NCBI GenBank assembly: GCA_013816895.1
Contig: JACDDR010000031.1
Span: 1 to 33,307 of the forward strand
Length of the DNA: 33,307 nucleotides
Source: Bacteroidota bacterium
GTDB taxonomy: Bacteria > Bacteroidota > Bacteroidia > B-17B0 > Aurantibacillaceae
Direction: 5' to 3'
Shown: in pieces, positions 15,808 through 24,771 of the stretch
Layout: each line of letters begins with the position of its first letter
How positions within the stretch are numbered: the first letter of the stretch is position 1
The notes under the pieces: generated by a model
Seen by the model: only the letters and a program-made list of their open reading frames with translations
Told to the model about the DNA's origin: nothing
The model's database searches: none
Position numbers and translations under genes: made by a program

Positions 15808-17043
15808 TTAGGTTGAATGATGTAAGCTTTCCTGCAGGAAGGGGTGGTTCTTTACAAGCAGTGGTGCTTTGCTTAACGCCCTTAATACTACATGAATAAA
15901 TAAACCAAGGAAGAAAAAGAAAGTACCGAATTCCATCCAGCTTAAACCGGTCCAGCTGTGTCCAACTGTTCCTGGCATAACGATCATGATCAGGTCTAAA
16001 TAGTGTCCTATAAAAATGATGGTTCCAACAAACATTAAGAAGAAGAAATTTCGTTTACAATCGCGACTCATCAGCATAATCATCGGGAAAGCAAAATTAA
16101 CGAATAAAACGGTCCACATAAGAGCCTTGTAGCTTTCCCAGCGTGTCTGGAAATAAGTTACCTCTTCAGGAATATCAGCATACCAGATGAGCATGAATTG
16201 AGAGAAATAAAGATATGTCCAAAGAAAAGAAACAGCGAACATCCATTTACCCATATCGTGAATAGTACTTTCGGTTACATATTCAAGGTAGCCTAATTTT
16301 TTCATCCAGATCACAAGAACAGTGATTGCAACAATAGCGCTGATCCACATACCTGAGAAGATATACCATCCGAATAAAGTCGAGAACCAGTGTGTATCAA
16401 TACTCATTAACCAATCCCATGATGCAGTAGAGGAAGTAACAGCGAACAATACCATGAACCATGCGCCTAACTTGATATTTTTCCAGTGGTAGCTGTTGTT
16501 CACGTCAACATCAAGCTTATCAGCTTCAAGTGAATTTTTACGTAATTTAAGTGTAAACCATAACCATCCTGCCATATAAAGTAAAGTTCTTACCCACCAG
16601 AAAACACCGAAGTATCCGATCTTTGCCGCAATTACTTCGTCATAGTTCGGACTGTTAGGGTCGGCAATACCGTCTGCCATCCAATGATACATGTGGTGAC
16701 CATGCAACTGACCAATAACGAATAATAGTAACATAAAGCTTAAGCCCCACGGAAGGTACATGGTTACAGCTTCAATTACACGCTTGATGGTGGTTGACCA
16801 GCCTGCTTCAGCAGCATATTGCAATCCTAAAAAGAATGCCGCGCCAAGGGAAAGGGCCATAAAGAAAAAGGATCCGGCAAATACATTGCTCCAGGCGCGG
16901 GTTCCGGCATGATAATGCTCCTCGTGATTTTCTTTGTCCATTAAAAACATCAAAATAATTGATAGTAATCCAACACCCATCAGGATGAATGAGAATAACT
17001 TTGCTTTTGAAGGAACTGTAAAATTTAATTTATCGGTATTCAT
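15808..17043 (-). CDS. actF: alternative complex III subunit ActF (integral membrane)
   Basis: The 411-residue polytopic protein has about ten hydrophobic segments, starting AKLFSFILMGVGLLSIILMF after a short cytoplasmic tail. It belongs to the quinol:cytochrome c oxidoreductase membrane subunit family related to NrfD/PsrC. Its position after actE and before coxB fits the usual actABCDEF order. In ACIII the two NrfD-like subunits (ActC and ActF) flank the membrane domain and are thought to carry proton pathways. His residues in membrane and loop segments (QLHGHHMYHW, TVGHSWTGLSW) are visible, but no cofactor motif is. The gap to coxB is 69 bases, the longest inside the operon, and holds no convincing promoter. 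Confidence 0.9.
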   Translation of the reverse strand: MNTDKLNFTVPSKAKLFSFILMGVGLLSIILMFLMDKENHEEHYHAGTRAWSNVFAGSFFFMALSLGAAFFLGLQYAAEAGWSTTIKRVIEAVTMYLPWGLSFMLLLFVIGQLHGHHMYHWMADGIADPNSPNYDEVIAAKIGYFGVFWWVRTLLYMAGWLWFTLKLRKNSLEADKLDVDVNNSYHWKNIKLGAWFMVLFAVTSSTASWDWLMSIDTHWFSTLFGWYIFSGMWISAIVAITVLVIWMKKLGYLEYVTESTIHDMGKWMFAVSFLWTYLYFSQFMLIWYADIPEEVTYFQTRWESYKALMWTVLFVNFAFPMIMLMSRDCKRNFFFLMFVGTIIFIGHYLDLIMIVMPGTVGHSWTGLSWMEFGTFFFFLGLFIHVVLRALSKAPLLVKNHPFLQESLHHST

Positions 17044-17065
17044 AGTCTCTCTTAAATCTTATTAA

Positions 17066-17722
17066 TTAATGTTGTTTTGTTCCTGTTGAAGGTGTTGCAG
17101 CAGCCGTTGTTTTAGTACTATCGGCAGAGGCAGCAGTTTCTTTAGGACCTTGTAATTTCTGAACAAAATAAACCAGTTTCCAGCGTTCTTCTTGTGTAAG
17201 CTGACTTGCATGCTGACCCATTAAACCTTTACCATAAGTGATGGAGTGAAATATTTTTCCTTCAGGTAAATTTTTAAGTGTACCGCTGTATGCAGGAGGC
17301 GCGCCCGGAAGTTTTAATCCAACCTTACCATCGCCGGCACCGGAAGCACCGTGGCAATGCACACAAAACTTTCCGTAAATTACTTCACCTTCTTTTTCAT
17401 ACTCTTCGCGTGATTTCGCGGTTAAAGGATTTTTTAAAGACTCTCCGGCTTTAGCATACCCCTCGGCTGTATTTTCATATGCATAGGGAAGAAATCCACG
17501 CGCAACAGTACCTTTTACAGGCTGTTTGGCATTCATTTCAACCTGTCCGTCTACCATGTGCGTCTGATAATATTCCAGCGAAGGTGAACGATACATGTCA
17601 GGCATAAATTCCACGCCCGGACTGTTTTCGTCTCTTTTACCGCAAGATGTAAAACCTGCAAGCACCAGTCCAGTTAAGGCAGCAGCAAAAGCAAATTTTA
17701 TGGTTTTATAATGTTTTCTCAT
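17066..17722 (-). CDS. actE: alternative complex III subunit ActE (monohaem cytochrome c lipoprotein)
   Basis: The 218-residue protein has a signal peptide and lipobox-like sequence FTS-C (Cys27), so it is probably lipid-anchored on the periplasmic side. One haem c site, CVHCH (120-124), sits in a class I cytochrome c domain; Met168 (GKGLMGQ) is the likely sixth haem ligand. The first half (about 36-110) is the typical ActE lead-in with VEFMPDMYRSPSLE and GTVARGFLPYAY. The last ~20 residues are a Thr/Ala/Ser-rich tail. In ACIII, ActE is one of the haem subunits on the path to the electron acceptor. It lies between actD and actF with short gaps (10 and 22 bases). Confidence 0.93.
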   Translation of the reverse strand: MRKHYKTIKFAFAAALTGLVLAGFTSCGKRDENSPGVEFMPDMYRSPSLEYYQTHMVDGQVEMNAKQPVKGTVARGFLPYAYENTAEGYAKAGESLKNPLTAKSREEYEKEGEVIYGKFCVHCHGASGAGDGKVGLKLPGAPPAYSGTLKNLPEGKIFHSITYGKGLMGQHASQLTQEERWKLVYFVQKLQGPKETAASADSTKTTAAATPSTGTKQH

Positions 17723-17732
17723 ACTAAAAATA

Positions 17733-18311
17733 CTAATGTGTTTCGTCTAATACATATGCGGGAGGCACAACAAACGTTCCTCTCTGGTTAACTTCTTCAG
17801 CGCCATTATTTTTAAGAATTTCCTGCGCTTTTAAAGATTGTTCATCGTTTAATTCCAGGTGAATTAAAAATTTGTCGTCGGTTGTACGGGGATCAGGATT
17901 TTTGGCGCTCGCTCCTGGTACTAACCAGCAACGGAGCAAATAAGTTAACGCCATTCCGTGAGCCGCGCAAAAAACTGTTACTTCAAACGTGATGGGAATA
18001 AAAGCAGGTATCGCAAAGTAATACGCCCATGTTGGCTTACCACCAATATCATTTGGCCAGTCATGAATCATCATGTACCACATCATTAATGTGGCCAGAG
18101 ATGTTCCGGTGATCCCGTAAAGAAACGCGCAGATAGCAAGGCGTGTACGCGGCACTCCGATCAGTCCGTCCAATCCGTGAATTGGCATTGGCGTATAAAC
18201 ATCCTTGATACGGATGCCCGACGCTCTTAATTTTTTACAGGCTTCCATCATTGGCACTTCGTCGCCAAAAACGCCGTGGATAATGTGTTTGTTTGTTGCA
18301 GTTGGTCCCAT
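17733..18311 (-). CDS. actD: alternative complex III subunit ActD (DUF3341)
   Basis: This 192-residue protein has a soluble N-terminal part (HIIHGVFGDEVPMMEACKKL) typical of DUF3341, then two membrane helices around 57-79 and 93-125 (AYYFAIPAFIPITFEVTVF), and a cytoplasmic tail. ActD is a membrane subunit of ACIII with no cofactor, packed beside ActC. It is separated from actC and actE by only 26 and 10 bases. Nothing unusual is seen. Confidence 0.92.
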   Translation of the reverse strand: MGPTATNKHIIHGVFGDEVPMMEACKKLRASGIRIKDVYTPMPIHGLDGLIGVPRTRLAICAFLYGITGTSLATLMMWYMMIHDWPNDIGGKPTWAYYFAIPAFIPITFEVTVFCAAHGMALTYLLRCWLVPGASAKNPDPRTTDDKFLIHLELNDEQSLKAQEILKNNGAEEVNQRGTFVVPPAYVLDETH

Positions 18312-18337
18312 TTATTTCTTAAATTCTAATTTTATAA

Positions 18338-19732
18338 TTAATGATGTCCATGCGCTGTAACCGCAGCAGCAGCTTTTTGCGATTCACCCGACTGTTTTAA
18401 TATTGTTTTTAATTCAGCCTGAGCAATTACCGGAAAATAACGAGAGAATAACAGAAAGAACATACCGAACATACCGATGGTTCCTACAAAAATTCCGATA
18501 TCAATAAAAGAAGGAGTATAGGTGTTCCAGGAAGACGGTAAATAAGTACGACACAGTGTTGGAACGATAATTACAAAACGCTCGAACCACATACCAATAT
18601 TTACAACGATAGAAAGAATGAAGGTTGCCACAACAGATGTACGGATTTTCTTGAACCAGAATAATTGCGGAGACACCACGTTACAACCCATCATGATCCA
18701 GTAACTCCAGGCTAAAGGACCGGTAGCGCGATTTAAAAACGCATATTGTTCCCACTCTACTCCTGAATACCAGGCCACAAATAATTCGGTTAAGTAAGCA
18801 ACACCAACAATTGAACCTGTAACGATAATTACAATGTTCATATACTCCACATGTTTAATAGTTACATAATGTTCTAATCTGTAGATCTTGCGAACCACGA
18901 GCATTAAGGTTAATACCATCGCGAATCCTGAGAATACCGCACCGGATACGAAATAAGGAGGGAAAATAGTGGTGTGCCAGCCTGGTAATACAGATGTGGC
19001 AAAGTCCATGGATACAATGGAGTGAACCGAGAATACCAGCGGCGTTGACAAACCGGCAAGTACTAAGGATACTTCTTCGAAACGGCTCCAGTGACGAGCG
19101 CTTCCACCCCAGCCAAAAGAAAGCAAACTGTACATCTTTTTTTGCCACGGTTTGATAACACGGTCGCGGATCATTCCAAAATCAGGAATTAAACCAATGT
19201 ACCAGAACACAATGGATACAGTCATATAAGTAGATACCGCGAACACGTCCCACAATAAGGGCGAGTTAAAGTTTGGCCACAACGAACCGAATTGATTAGG
19301 CAGCGGGAATAACATGTAATCCAGCCAAGGACGACCTGTATGTAACATTACGAAGATAGCGGCACAAAGTACAGCGAAGATGGTCATTGCCTCCGCAGAA
19401 CGGTTAATGGCCATGCGCCATTTCTGGCGGAACAAAAGTAATACAGCAGAGATTAAGGTTCCGGCGTGACCAATACCGATCCACCATACAAAGTTAGTGA
19501 TATCCCAAGCCCAGTCAACACCGTTGTTGCTTCCCCATGAACCAATACCAACACCGATTGTGTAAGCAAGGCAACCTATCCCCCAAAGGAAACAAAGAGC
19601 GCACACAGTGGTGAGTGTGTACCAGCCGCGGGCGGCTTTACCTTCAATAGGTGCAATAATATCGTCAGTAATATTTCGATAGGTTTTATTACCTAATATT
19701 AAGGGTATCCTGATTTCCGATTCTGCGTGCAT
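18338..19732 (-). CDS. actC: alternative complex III subunit ActC (NrfD/PsrC-like quinol-binding subunit)
   Basis: The 464-residue polytopic protein has about ten hydrophobic segments (for example GWYTLTTVCALCFLWGIGCL, followed by WWIGIGHAGTLISAVLLLF). It belongs to the NrfD/PsrC polysulfide reductase family. WIGIGHAGT with an adjacent helix is typical of ActC, where the quinol site lies near the periplasmic iron-sulfur subunit ActB. It would oxidise menaquinol and pass electrons to ActB. The C-terminus is His-containing (VTAHGHH). It is the third gene of the operon, 29 bases after actB. Confidence 0.94.
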   Translation of the reverse strand: MHAESEIRIPLILGNKTYRNITDDIIAPIEGKAARGWYTLTTVCALCFLWGIGCLAYTIGVGIGSWGSNNGVDWAWDITNFVWWIGIGHAGTLISAVLLLFRQKWRMAINRSAEAMTIFAVLCAAIFVMLHTGRPWLDYMLFPLPNQFGSLWPNFNSPLLWDVFAVSTYMTVSIVFWYIGLIPDFGMIRDRVIKPWQKKMYSLLSFGWGGSARHWSRFEEVSLVLAGLSTPLVFSVHSIVSMDFATSVLPGWHTTIFPPYFVSGAVFSGFAMVLTLMLVVRKIYRLEHYVTIKHVEYMNIVIIVTGSIVGVAYLTELFVAWYSGVEWEQYAFLNRATGPLAWSYWIMMGCNVVSPQLFWFKKIRTSVVATFILSIVVNIGMWFERFVIIVPTLCRTYLPSSWNTYTPSFIDIGIFVGTIGMFGMFFLLFSRYFPVIAQAELKTILKQSGESQKAAAAVTAHGHH

Positions 19733-19761
19733 ATTATCTTATTAAATTTTGTTCTTAAATA

Positions 19762-22700
19762 TTATGAATGTTTTCCTGCTTTTTCAGCTTCATTATGTTT
19801 AGTTGGCGTGGCATGTTCTTCAAAAAGCATTCGCTCTTCCTGATTTCTTACTTTCACCATGTATGAAGTAGTTGGCTTAACGCCTACATCTTCAAGAAGG
19901 AAGTAAGTCCTCTCATCTTCCCTTAGTTTTGCAACTTCTGATTCAGTATCATTAAGATCACCAAACACAATCGCGCCGGTTGAACAGGCCATCTGACAGG
20001 CAGTTTTAACCGCACCGTCTTTTAAAGGCTGACCTTCTTTTTTAGCAGCTAATTTACCAGCCTGTAATTTCTGAACGCACATTGAGCATTTTTCCATTAC
20101 ACCGCGGCTACGCACCACTACATCAGGATTAAGAACCATTCGGCCCAGTTCCTGTTGTGCAGGGTTAACATCCGCGAACCAATCGTTAGCGTTATAATTA
20201 AACCAGTTAAAGCGACGAACTTTAAACGGACAGTTGTTAGCGCAGTAACGTGTACCGATGCAACGGTTATACGTCATCATATTTAATCCTTCTGAACTAT
20301 GGCTGGTAGCTAATACTGGACACACAGTCTCACAAGGAGCGTGATTACAATGCTGACACATCATTGGCTGGAAAGTTACCTGCGGATTAGCAGATGGATT
20401 TTCCATTTCAATGTACATTTCCTTGGTGCCTTTGTGTTCTTCAGCGCCTTTGGTTTTGTTCATGTCTGAACTATAGTAACGATCAATACGCAACCAGTGC
20501 ATATCACGCGTTTTTGAAACCTCTGTTTTACCAACAACAGCAACGTTATTTTCTGATGTACAGGCTACAACGCAAGCACCGCAACCAAAACAAAGATTCA
20601 TATCGATGCTCATTCCCCACTTGTGACCAGGACGCGGATAAGCGGCCCAAAGATCAACTTCACTTACATTCTGTTTGCCACCACCGTGCACCGGAAGCTC
20701 AGTTGCTTTATTCCAGTAATCTTTATCTTTTTCCTTAAATTCTTTGATTGAAACCTCGCGTAATAAAAACTCTTCGCGGCCCATGATCGTATGCTGTATC
20801 TGGGTTGCAGCGAAGCGATGCGTTTCGCCGGTATTATTAATGCTTACGTTTGTAACAATTGGCTGAATGGTATCATTTATCATCATCATGAAAGGGAAGG
20901 CGTTTACACCAACTCCTTTTGCCACTTTTAAACTTTCTGCAGTTCTGCCATAACCTACCGCGAGTCCTATAGAACCAGGAGCCTGGCCTGGTTGAGGATA
21001 AACCGGAACTTTAATTGTGATTCCGTTCACCGTTAAATCAACAATGCTTCCGTCAATATCCTGGCGCAACATTTCATGCAGACCCATTGCCTTAACGTCA
21101 ATCGGACTCATGGTAATGTAATTATCCCAGGTTACTTTAGAGATAGGGTCCGGCAACTCCATTAACCATGGGTTGTTTGAATAATTACCATTTCCTAAAC
21201 CAACTTTTTCATAAATAAATAATTCAAGTTTAGCTCCTTTAACAGAAGTTGCCATTGCGGCAGCTTTGTTGTAATCAGGCGTAGGCGTTGACTCTGCAAC
21301 ATGCGCAGATTCTTCTTTTTTAATATCTTTTTTATTTTCTTCGTGATGAGCAGTTGCTTTGGTGCTGTCAGAAACCATGTCAGACATTGCAGCAACACCC
21401 GCCATTTTAATTCCGGTAGAATCCTGTACAAGTGGCGTAACCGGAACATCTTTGTGAACCGCTGTTCTAACTGCTCCATCATGTAAAGCATTTGCCCAGA
21501 AGCTGGAGAAATCCATGAACTTACCCTGGTTAGGGAAAACACGGTTGTTCCAGTATCCTTGTAAATACGCTAAATAATCGGTTTTGATACCTGACCATTT
21601 TAATAACGAGCTTTGGAACTGGCGCGTGCCTTCGTGGCGCGGCTGAGCAAAGATCGGGTTAATAGTTGGCTGCTGAAGTGTGAACATGCCAGCCTTTGGA
21701 TTAGCATCTCCCCACGACTCTAAGTAATGATGATCAGGACAAACGATAGTTGCCATTGCGGCTGTCTCGTCAAGCACCAGAGAAAATGAAACTGTTGTAG
21801 CAACCTTTTTATAAGCATCGGCAAATTTTAAGGATGCTGGCGCAGTATAAACCGGGTTACAATTGTACGTCATTAATACATTCACTTTTCCGGCAGCCAT
21901 ATCAGCTACTAAATCAGCAAATTCTTTATCGTCGCTTTGTTTAAGATTTAAATGATTCTCAACATCTACAGTTTTACCATAGTTGTCAAGCATTTTATTG
22001 ATACCGTTGATGAGCGTTTGAACACCCTCATCGTTTACTCCGGAAACCACAAGTGATTTACCTTTGTGATCAATTAATTTAGCGGCTACTTTTTTAATGG
22101 CAGCAGCTGCATCTTTATTTTCAATTTTTTCGTCAGCAGAAACTTTAGCATTGGAGGTTGCAGAAGCAATTTCGTTAAATAAAGCGGCGGTTACTTTTCC
22201 AAGTTCGCTTGGCTTTACCATATAACGGTAGTCAGCGTTAGCACCTGTTAAAGACATTGTGCTTTCAAAATGAATGTGCTGACTCATTTCAGGATTTTCC
22301 TTGCTGATCTTACGGTTTTTCGCGTACTGTTTTGAGAACTCTTCTCCTGTGATCCAGTTGCCAAGGAAGTCGCAGGCAATCCCTACAACCACTTTTGCTT
22401 TACTGAAATCGTATGAAGAAACAACCGACTTGCCAAACACATTCTTATTTGCTTTTGTTAAAGCGTTATAGGAGATGGCATCATAAGTAACGTGTTTTGT
22501 ATTTGGATATTTGGATGTAAACTCGGCAATAACCGCTTTTGTTGAAGGACTGATGATAGTAGATGTAAGAATGCGGATAACTCCACCTGTAAGAGCTGCG
22601 GCAACTGCGTCGTCAGCGGATTTCCAGGTTGCTTCTTTTTGTTTTACCCATGGGCCGCGTAAACGTGCGCCATCGTATAAACCAAGTACCGAAGCCTGAA

Positions 22701-23106
22701 CGCGGGCATTGGTACCGCTGTGTGTTAATCCGTTAAGGTCGTTACCCTCAATTTTAATAGGGCGGCCTTCGCGGGTTTTAACCAGGATGGCAGAATAATC
22801 ATGTCCGTCATAAAATGTAGTGGCGTAAAAATTGGCTACACCAGGCGTTACCTCTTCAGGTTTTACCAGGTATGGAATAGATTTCATAACAGGAGTTTCA
22901 CATGCCGCTAAAGCCACAGCAGCTGTGGAGAAGCCCATTACTTTTAAGAAATCGCGACGTGACGTTCCGCCTTTGGAAGCTTCATCGCTAGTTAAAAACT
23001 CATCCATTGGAAGAGATTCAGCAAACTCGTTTTTTTGCTGCTCTTGAAACTCGGGGCTGTTGTGAAGTTCCGGTAAGCCTTTCCAGTATTTTTTTGACAT
23101 AGACAT
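19762..23106 (-). CDS. actB: alternative complex III subunit ActB (molybdopterin-oxidoreductase-like and Fe-S protein)
   Basis: The 1114-residue periplasmic subunit has a Tat signal TSRRDFLKVMG (48-58) followed by a lipobox-like ALAAC (Cys69). Residues ~70-800 form the molybdopterin-oxidoreductase-like part; in ACIII this part is known to hold no molybdenum cofactor. The C-terminal ~280 residues are ferredoxin-like with four Cys clusters: CFGCGACVVAC (839-849), CQHCNHAPCETVC (917-929), CIGTRYCANNC (949-959) and CSMC...CQMAC (1007-1041). This fits three [4Fe-4S] and one [3Fe-4S] centres in the family. A charged, low-complexity linker (~575-610, rich in K, E, H) interrupts the first part. Two in-frame ATGs (23106, 23100) are equally possible starts. 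Confidence 0.95.
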   Translation of the reverse strand: MSMSKKYWKGLPELHNSPEFQEQQKNEFAESLPMDEFLTSDEASKGGTSRRDFLKVMGFSTAAVALAACETPVMKSIPYLVKPEEVTPGVANFYATTFYDGHDYSAILVKTREGRPIKIEGNDLNGLTHSGTNARVQASVLGLYDGARLRGPWVKQKEATWKSADDAVAAALTGGVIRILTSTIISPSTKAVIAEFTSKYPNTKHVTYDAISYNALTKANKNVFGKSVVSSYDFSKAKVVVGIACDFLGNWITGEEFSKQYAKNRKISKENPEMSQHIHFESTMSLTGANADYRYMVKPSELGKVTAALFNEIASATSNAKVSADEKIENKDAAAAIKKVAAKLIDHKGKSLVVSGVNDEGVQTLINGINKMLDNYGKTVDVENHLNLKQSDDKEFADLVADMAAGKVNVLMTYNCNPVYTAPASLKFADAYKKVATTVSFSLVLDETAAMATIVCPDHHYLESWGDANPKAGMFTLQQPTINPIFAQPRHEGTRQFQSSLLKWSGIKTDYLAYLQGYWNNRVFPNQGKFMDFSSFWANALHDGAVRTAVHKDVPVTPLVQDSTGIKMAGVAAMSDMVSDSTKATAHHEENKKDIKKEESAHVAESTPTPDYNKAAAMATSVKGAKLELFIYEKVGLGNGNYSNNPWLMELPDPISKVTWDNYITMSPIDVKAMGLHEMLRQDIDGSIVDLTVNGITIKVPVYPQPGQAPGSIGLAVGYGRTAESLKVAKGVGVNAFPFMMMINDTIQPIVTNVSINNTGETHRFAATQIQHTIMGREEFLLREVSIKEFKEKDKDYWNKATELPVHGGGKQNVSEVDLWAAYPRPGHKWGMSIDMNLCFGCGACVVACTSENNVAVVGKTEVSKTRDMHWLRIDRYYSSDMNKTKGAEEHKGTKEMYIEMENPSANPQVTFQPMMCQHCNHAPCETVCPVLATSHSSEGLNMMTYNRCIGTRYCANNCPFKVRRFNWFNYNANDWFADVNPAQQELGRMVLNPDVVVRSRGVMEKCSMCVQKLQAGKLAAKKEGQPLKDGAVKTACQMACSTGAIVFGDLNDTESEVAKLREDERTYFLLEDVGVKPTTSYMVKVRNQEERMLFEEHATPTKHNEAEKAGKHS

Positions 23107-23135
23107 ATATATAAATTCTTATACCTTGTTAATTC

Positions 23136-24422
23136 TTAATAGTGACATTTAGCGCACTCTAACCCGCCGATTTTTTCAACTGTGAATTTCACATCATACT
23201 GACCTGCATACTTTGCTTTTAAGGCTTTGTGTAAACGATCGTAATATGCGTTGCCTTCCATGGCCACTTCTGTTTTACGGTGACACTCGATACACCATTT
23301 CATTGTTAGTGGCGCTTTCTGCTCAGCTACTGTCATCGATTTAACATCGCCATGACAGGTACCGCATTCTACTTTACCAACTACCACGTGCTGTGAGTGA
23401 TTAAAATAAACGTGATCAGGAAGGTTGTGAACTTTTATCCAGGTTAAAGGATTTTCTTTTGATTTATCGTAAGTGCTTGTTTTTGGATCAAAACCTGCGG
23501 CAGCATATATTTTGTTTATTTCCTTTTCAGCGTATTGCGGACCTTTTTGAATTCCTTTGTGACAGTTCATACAGATGTTAACCGTTGGAATACCTGCGTG
23601 GCGTGACTTTTCAACTGAATTATGACAGTACTGGCAGGCAATTTCATTATCACCGGCATGCAGCTTGTGAGAGAATTTAATGGGTTGTTCAGGCTTATAC
23701 CCTTTTTGAGTTTCCCAATCGTAATACACACCAATGTCGTAACACGCATCCCAGCAGGATTTCATCCCTACAAAACCAACAATGATCACCATTACACCAA
23801 CCAAACGGCGGTGACCGCTCATCCATTGCTTTACTTCCTGACCAAAGGTAATTTCAGGATTTTCAGGTTTTCCTTCCGCGCGGTTAGCCGCGTTTTGCAT
23901 AGAAGTGCGAACACTGCGAAGCGATCCTAATAAAATAAGAAGAATTACAATTGAACCCAGAACAATGTAAAGAGGATCTATTTTTGCACCCCCATTGTCA
24001 CCCATACCTTCTTCAGGAACAGTTGAAGTTGTTGCAATACCAGGTTCTTTAGGAGCAGGGCCCTTTAAAAAAGCAATAACGGCATCCACATCTTTGTCGG
24101 TTAACTGACCTTCAAAAACGTTCATGGCCTGCTTGTTATTTTCCGTGTAAATTTTGTTGGCATATGCATCGCCGCTCTTGATAACCTTTTCGTTATTCAT
24201 GATCCAGCGGTGCATCCAGTCGCCTTTTGGAGCGCGGTCAAACACTCCTTTTAGCCCCGGACCGGTGATTTTCTGATCGCTGTGCGAAGAGTGACAGGTG
24301 GCGCAATTAGCCTTAAAAATGGCGGCTCCGTCCTGCGCGAAAAGGGTTGAATTGAAAGCAAAAAGCGTAAAGATGGTTGTTATCAGGGCTTTTGCTGTAG
24401 TTCGGGATATGTGGTTTTTCAT
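23136..24422 (-). CDS. actA: alternative complex III subunit ActA (multihaem cytochrome c with N-terminal monohaem domain)
   Basis: The 428-residue protein is the first gene of the operon. A signal peptide (ends near AQ30) leads into a monohaem class I cytochrome domain: CATCH (40-44), with Met100 a likely axial ligand. There follow two hydrophobic segments (about 151-169 and 205-222) and a pentahaem domain with CQYCH (263-267), CMNCH (284-288), CGTCH (353-357), CIECH (377-381) and CAKCH (423-427). The last motif is one residue from the C-terminus. Six haems c are therefore predicted. ActA carries electrons from the ActB clusters towards the cytochrome oxidase; the fused N-terminal domain could act as a tethered shuttle to CuA (inferred). 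Confidence 0.94.
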   Translation of the reverse strand: MKNHISRTTAKALITTIFTLFAFNSTLFAQDGAAIFKANCATCHSSHSDQKITGPGLKGVFDRAPKGDWMHRWIMNNEKVIKSGDAYANKIYTENNKQAMNVFEGQLTDKDVDAVIAFLKGPAPKEPGIATTSTVPEEGMGDNGGAKIDPLYIVLGSIVILLILLGSLRSVRTSMQNAANRAEGKPENPEITFGQEVKQWMSGHRRLVGVMVIIVGFVGMKSCWDACYDIGVYYDWETQKGYKPEQPIKFSHKLHAGDNEIACQYCHNSVEKSRHAGIPTVNICMNCHKGIQKGPQYAEKEINKIYAAAGFDPKTSTYDKSKENPLTWIKVHNLPDHVYFNHSQHVVVGKVECGTCHGDVKSMTVAEQKAPLTMKWCIECHRKTEVAMEGNAYYDRLHKALKAKYAGQYDVKFTVEKIGGLECAKCHY

Positions 24423-24771
24423 ATAAAAATGAGAAATATTCTGATGTATAGCTTGTTTTTATGACAAAATGATGACATTAAACGATGGCAAATTTAACAG
24501 AAGATTAAGAACTAATGCGCCTTTTTTTGGTTTTTTTTAACACAATATATAATTTATAACGATTCTAAATAAGCCGACTAAAACACACGGAAATTAGTAT
24601 CTCAAAATATCGATTTTGTCGAAAAATTTTGGAATTATTTGGACAAATTGAGATTAAAAAACCCCAAATTTTGATGCTCCAAATAACCGGCCAGAAATTT
24701 AGGACTCGATCAGCTTGACATTAAAAGATGATTCTGTGCATTCAAAATCATACCTTGGCCCTGCTTAGAAA
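24423..24771. other. 349-bp divergent intergenic region between actA and the cyanophycinase gene
   Basis: No coding sequence or RNA gene is recognised. The region is AT-rich and should hold two divergent promoters. It contains a minus-strand TAAATTTG at 24496-24489, CAAAAT/ATTTTG arms around ATCG (24603-24618), a 9-bp inverted repeat TTATTTGGA (24635-24643)/TCCAAATAA (24678-24686), and TACCTTGG (24751-24758), one mismatch from TAnnTTTG, in front of the cyanophycinase gene. The inverted repeats are short enough to be chance in AT-rich DNA. Confidence 0.6.
24489..24496 (-). promoter_or_regulatory. candidate -7 element of the act-cox operon (TAAATTTG on the minus strand)
   Basis: Read on the minus strand, TAAATTTG matches TAnnTTTG exactly and lies 66 bases before the actA ATG. 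No clear TTTG is seen about 19-21 bases further upstream. It would give a leader of roughly 60 bases. Confidence 0.4.

Noticed and set aside
21195..21542. 115-residue minus-strand reading frame inside actB, and similar long overlapping frames across the window (for example 20394-20738, 23622-23930, 15467-15811, 12792-13148)
   Set aside because: They lie fully or mainly within well-supported genes in another frame, have no family features and no ribosome binding context, and look like by-products of codon bias.
19762..23106. Calling the large Fe-S protein a true molybdopterin oxidoreductase such as formate dehydrogenase or polysulfide reductase
   Set aside because: The gene order ActA to ActF with multihaem cytochrome, DUF3341 and two NrfD-like subunits, followed by cox genes, identifies ACIII, whose ActB is known to lack the Mo cofactor.
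24603..24686. Short inverted repeats (CAAAAT/ATTTTG and TTATTTGGA/TCCAAATAA) in the actA-cyanophycinase gap as operator sites
   Set aside because: Arms of 6 and 9 bases in a 349-bp AT-rich region are expected by chance at a fair rate, and they do not align with the candidate -7 elements.
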